Assembly: GCA_028098005.1 (NCBI GenBank)
Contig: JAOHFM010000021.1
Coordinates: 1-24,932 of the forward strand
Direction: 5' to 3'
Length of the DNA: 24,932 bases
From: Psychrosphaera sp.
GTDB lineage: Bacteria; Pseudomonadota; Gammaproteobacteria; Enterobacterales; Alteromonadaceae
The first letter of the stretch is position 1. Every line of letters begins with the position of its first letter. The translations under genes and the position numbers were made by a program. A model generated the notes under the pieces. That model worked only from the letters and a program-made list of their open reading frames with translations, did not search any database and was not told where the DNA came from. Below are positions 22,970-24,932 of the stretch, piece by piece.

Positions 22970-24932
22970 ATGACTAAAGGGGAACGCAGGATTGCGCTCA
23001 AACCATTGGCGATAAGCGTTGCATCTGCACTGCTAGCAATGCAATCAATGGGCGCAAGTGCAGCTAATTTCAAAGTTGGCAATTTTGATGTTTCATTCGA
23101 TTCGACATTCTCAGCCGGCGCTGCATATCGTATTGAAGATAGAGATTTCAAAAATAATATTGGCAAGTCAAATAATCAATTATTCAACTGGTCTGGATAC
23201 AAAGGTTATGCGCCATTGTATGCAAACACAGACGTTTGGGCACAAATGGGCTCATACTCAACCAACGGCGATTTAGGTAACTTAAATTACGACGCTGGTG
23301 AGTCATTTTCTGAAGTTGTAAAAGGCTTCCATGAACTAACTGTTAGCGCCGATAACTACGGTGCTGTTGTTAGTTTTATGTATTACAAAGATTTTGCTGC
23401 CGAAGGCACGCAATATAAAAACTCAGTTACAGGTGAATCATTCGATGTATGTCGTGATGATGAAGCTAAAGAGCTAGTTTGTGAAGACTTCCGTTTCTTA
23501 GATGCTTACTTCTTTGCGGACTTTGACTTTAACGATGGTCAAAATCCTGTTTCAATCCGTGTTGGTGAGCAAGTATTATCTTGGGGTGAGAGCACATTAA
23601 TTCCTCATGGTATTAACGTAAGCCCAGTTGACATAGCACGTTTAAAAGCGCCAGGCGCAGATTTAAAAGAAGCGTTTATTCCTACTGGAATGGTTTGGGC
23701 TAATATTGGCATCAATGACGCACTTTCTGTTGAAGCCTTTTATCAATACGAATGGCAAAAAACGCATTTACCAGTACCTGGTTCATACTTCTCAACTAAT
23801 GATTTTGCTGGAGCGGGCGGCGAGTATAACAATATTCAATTGAACTTCGCTTCAAATCCAGATCTTGACCGTGATGGTCTTATTGCTGGCTTAAATGAGA
23901 TTGGTATGATGGCTGGTTCGGGCGCGGTAAGCCAAGAACAACTAGGTCAAATGTATTTAGGTTATGCAACGAAATTTGCTATCCGCGACAGTTCTAGCGA
24001 TAGAGAAGCGAGCGACGATGGTCAGTTTGGTGTCAAGCTAGGCTGGTTTGCTGAAGAGTTGAACTACACTGAGTTTGGGTTCTACTATATTAATTACCAC
24101 TCACGTCGTCCTCTGATCTCTGGTGTTGCATCAGACTTCAGCTCAGCAGCTATTGGTGCGGATATTCAAACCATGGCAATTGCACAGGGCAGCGGTGGCT
24201 TATCTACAGACCAATTTAATAACTTAAATGCGTTCACGAAAGGTGTAATCGTATTCCCAGAAGATATTAAACTGTATGGCTTCAGCTTTAACACTACAGT
24301 AGGCACAACAGCTGTTTCAGGTGAAATTTCATACCGTGAAGGGGAGCCGCTTCAAATTGATGATGCAGAGCTACTATTTGCGGCAATGCCACAACAATTA
24401 GCTAATGCGGGTATCCGCCCAGAGTTAAATGGTCTTTCACAATACGGTCGTACTGATGTTGAAGGTTGTGATATTCAAAGCCCAGCCTTAGGAGCAACGG
24501 CTGATGGCTTTTGTCGTTTAGACACAGTTCAAGCTCAGGCAACTGCTATACACTCATTTGGTCCTAGCTTTGGTTTAGATAACTTTAATGCAGTATTTGA
24601 GATTGGCTATATCAACATTCCTGATATGCCTTCTCCAGAGCTTATGCGTTTTAACGCACCAGGAACAGAACGCAGTGGTCAAACGACTGAAGAAGTTGCT
24701 GCTGGCGTATTGAACGGCGTTCAGAATGGAACAGCTCCAGAGCAAGCTTTCCCAACGGAAGATGCTTGGGGTTATCGAGTTATTCTAGCGGGTGAAATTA
24801 ACCGAGTATTTGGTTCATTCAACGTTAAGCCTAAACTTACATTTTCACATGACGTAGATGGTGTTACTCCAGACCCACTTTTCCTTTTCCATGAAGATAA
24901 GAAGTCTGCAAGTTTCGCAGTTGAAGTGGACT
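22970..24932 (+). CDS. DUF1302 family outer-membrane protein, 3' end missing
   Basis: 654 codons are visible and the frame runs off the window; the final visible part (KPKLTFSHDVDGVTPDPLFLF) resembles the family's C-terminal region, so little should be missing. A signal peptide (about 1-31, ending GASA) leads into an aromatic-rich, beta-barrel-like protein. The family marker is RVGEQVLSWGESTLIPHGIN followed by ARLKAPGADLKEAFIPTGMVW. DUF1302 proteins are outer-membrane proteins often found beside DUF1329 genes; they are thought to relate to uptake or export of hydrophobic compounds, but function is not established. GGGGAG lies before the ATG. A 167-base gap and a palindrome separate it from the pepN pair, so it is probably a separate transcript. 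Confidence 0.88.
   Translation, partial: MTKGERRIALKPLAISVASALLAMQSMGASAANFKVGNFDVSFDSTFSAGAAYRIEDRDFKNNIGKSNNQLFNWSGYKGYAPLYANTDVWAQMGSYSTNGDLGNLNYDAGESFSEVVKGFHELTVSADNYGAVVSFMYYKDFAAEGTQYKNSVTGESFDVCRDDEAKELVCEDFRFLDAYFFADFDFNDGQNPVSIRVGEQVLSWGESTLIPHGINVSPVDIARLKAPGADLKEAFIPTGMVWANIGINDALSVEAFYQYEWQKTHLPVPGSYFSTNDFAGAGGEYNNIQLNFASNPDLDRDGLIAGLNEIGMMAGSGAVSQEQLGQMYLGYATKFAIRDSSSDREASDDGQFGVKLGWFAEELNYTEFGFYYINYHSRRPLISGVASDFSSAAIGADIQTMAIAQGSGGLSTDQFNNLNAFTKGVIVFPEDIKLYGFSFNTTVGTTAVSGEISYREGEPLQIDDAELLFAAMPQQLANAGIRPELNGLSQYGRTDVEGCDIQSPALGATADGFCRLDTVQAQATAIHSFGPSFGLDNFNAVFEIGYINIPDMPSPELMRFNAPGTERSGQTTEEVAAGVLNGVQNGTAPEQAFPTEDAWGYRVILAGEINRVFGSFNVKPKLTFSHDVDGVTPDPLFLFHEDKKSASFAVEVD

Noticed and set aside
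1..24932. Mobile elements, CRISPR arrays, defence islands, tRNA or rRNA genes
   Set aside because: No transposase, integrase, terminal repeats, spaced direct repeats or RNA gene pattern was seen; the genes are mostly conserved chromosomal families with short intergenic gaps.

Overview
The window looks like ordinary chromosome from an AT-rich marine gammaproteobacterium of the Alteromonadales type (Colwelliaceae, Pseudoalteromonadaceae or Psychrosphaera-like). This rests on gene families and gene order (msrC-proQ-prc, pepN next to a DUF2835 gene, a DUF1302 outer-membrane protein, a tandem PTPS-like protein); no rRNA or species marker is present, so the genus is a guess. I saw no mobile element, CRISPR array, tRNA, rRNA or phage gene. 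The gene families are mostly housekeeping, and I did not find a convincing new multi-gene system.

Left part (1-6450): the 5' part of an AsmA/DUF748-like protein on the minus strand, divergent from a DMT-family exporter; a 2-oxoglutarate/Fe(II) oxygenase that converges through a shared bidirectional terminator on an ACE-like M2 dipeptidyl carboxypeptidase lipoprotein; dusC just upstream of that peptidase on the same strand; a divergent glyoxalase I; and a small DUF2007 zinc-ribbon gene that is frameshifted at a seven-A tract.

Middle part (6450-13400): a tandem PTPS-like protein with complementary degenerate halves; an M23 peptidase-family exported protein with an unusual HxD motif, converging on an M61 glycyl aminopeptidase; a hotdog acyl-CoA thioesterase; a DUF962/Mpo1-like membrane protein; and a LytS-type sensor kinase with its LytTR response regulator.

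Right part (13500-24932): a tightly packed run of msrC, a very acidic 94-residue protein, proQ and prc, closed by a strong terminator; a sodium:solute symporter plus NhaC antiporter pair that probably forms a sodium-cycling operon; pepN with a DUF2835 gene; and a DUF1302 outer-membrane protein cut by the window edge and preceded by a near-perfect palindrome.

Peptide and protein turnover recurs (M2, M61, M1 and S41 peptidases, an M23-family protein and an NSS symporter), which fits a marine heterotroph living on proteinaceous matter, but the genes are not one operon. The points most worth checking are the frameshifted DUF2007 gene, a hairpin that could mask the ribosome binding site of the ACE-like gene, the acidic protein overlapping proQ, and the palindrome before the DUF1302 gene. 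No gene-free stretch exceeds 300 bases.
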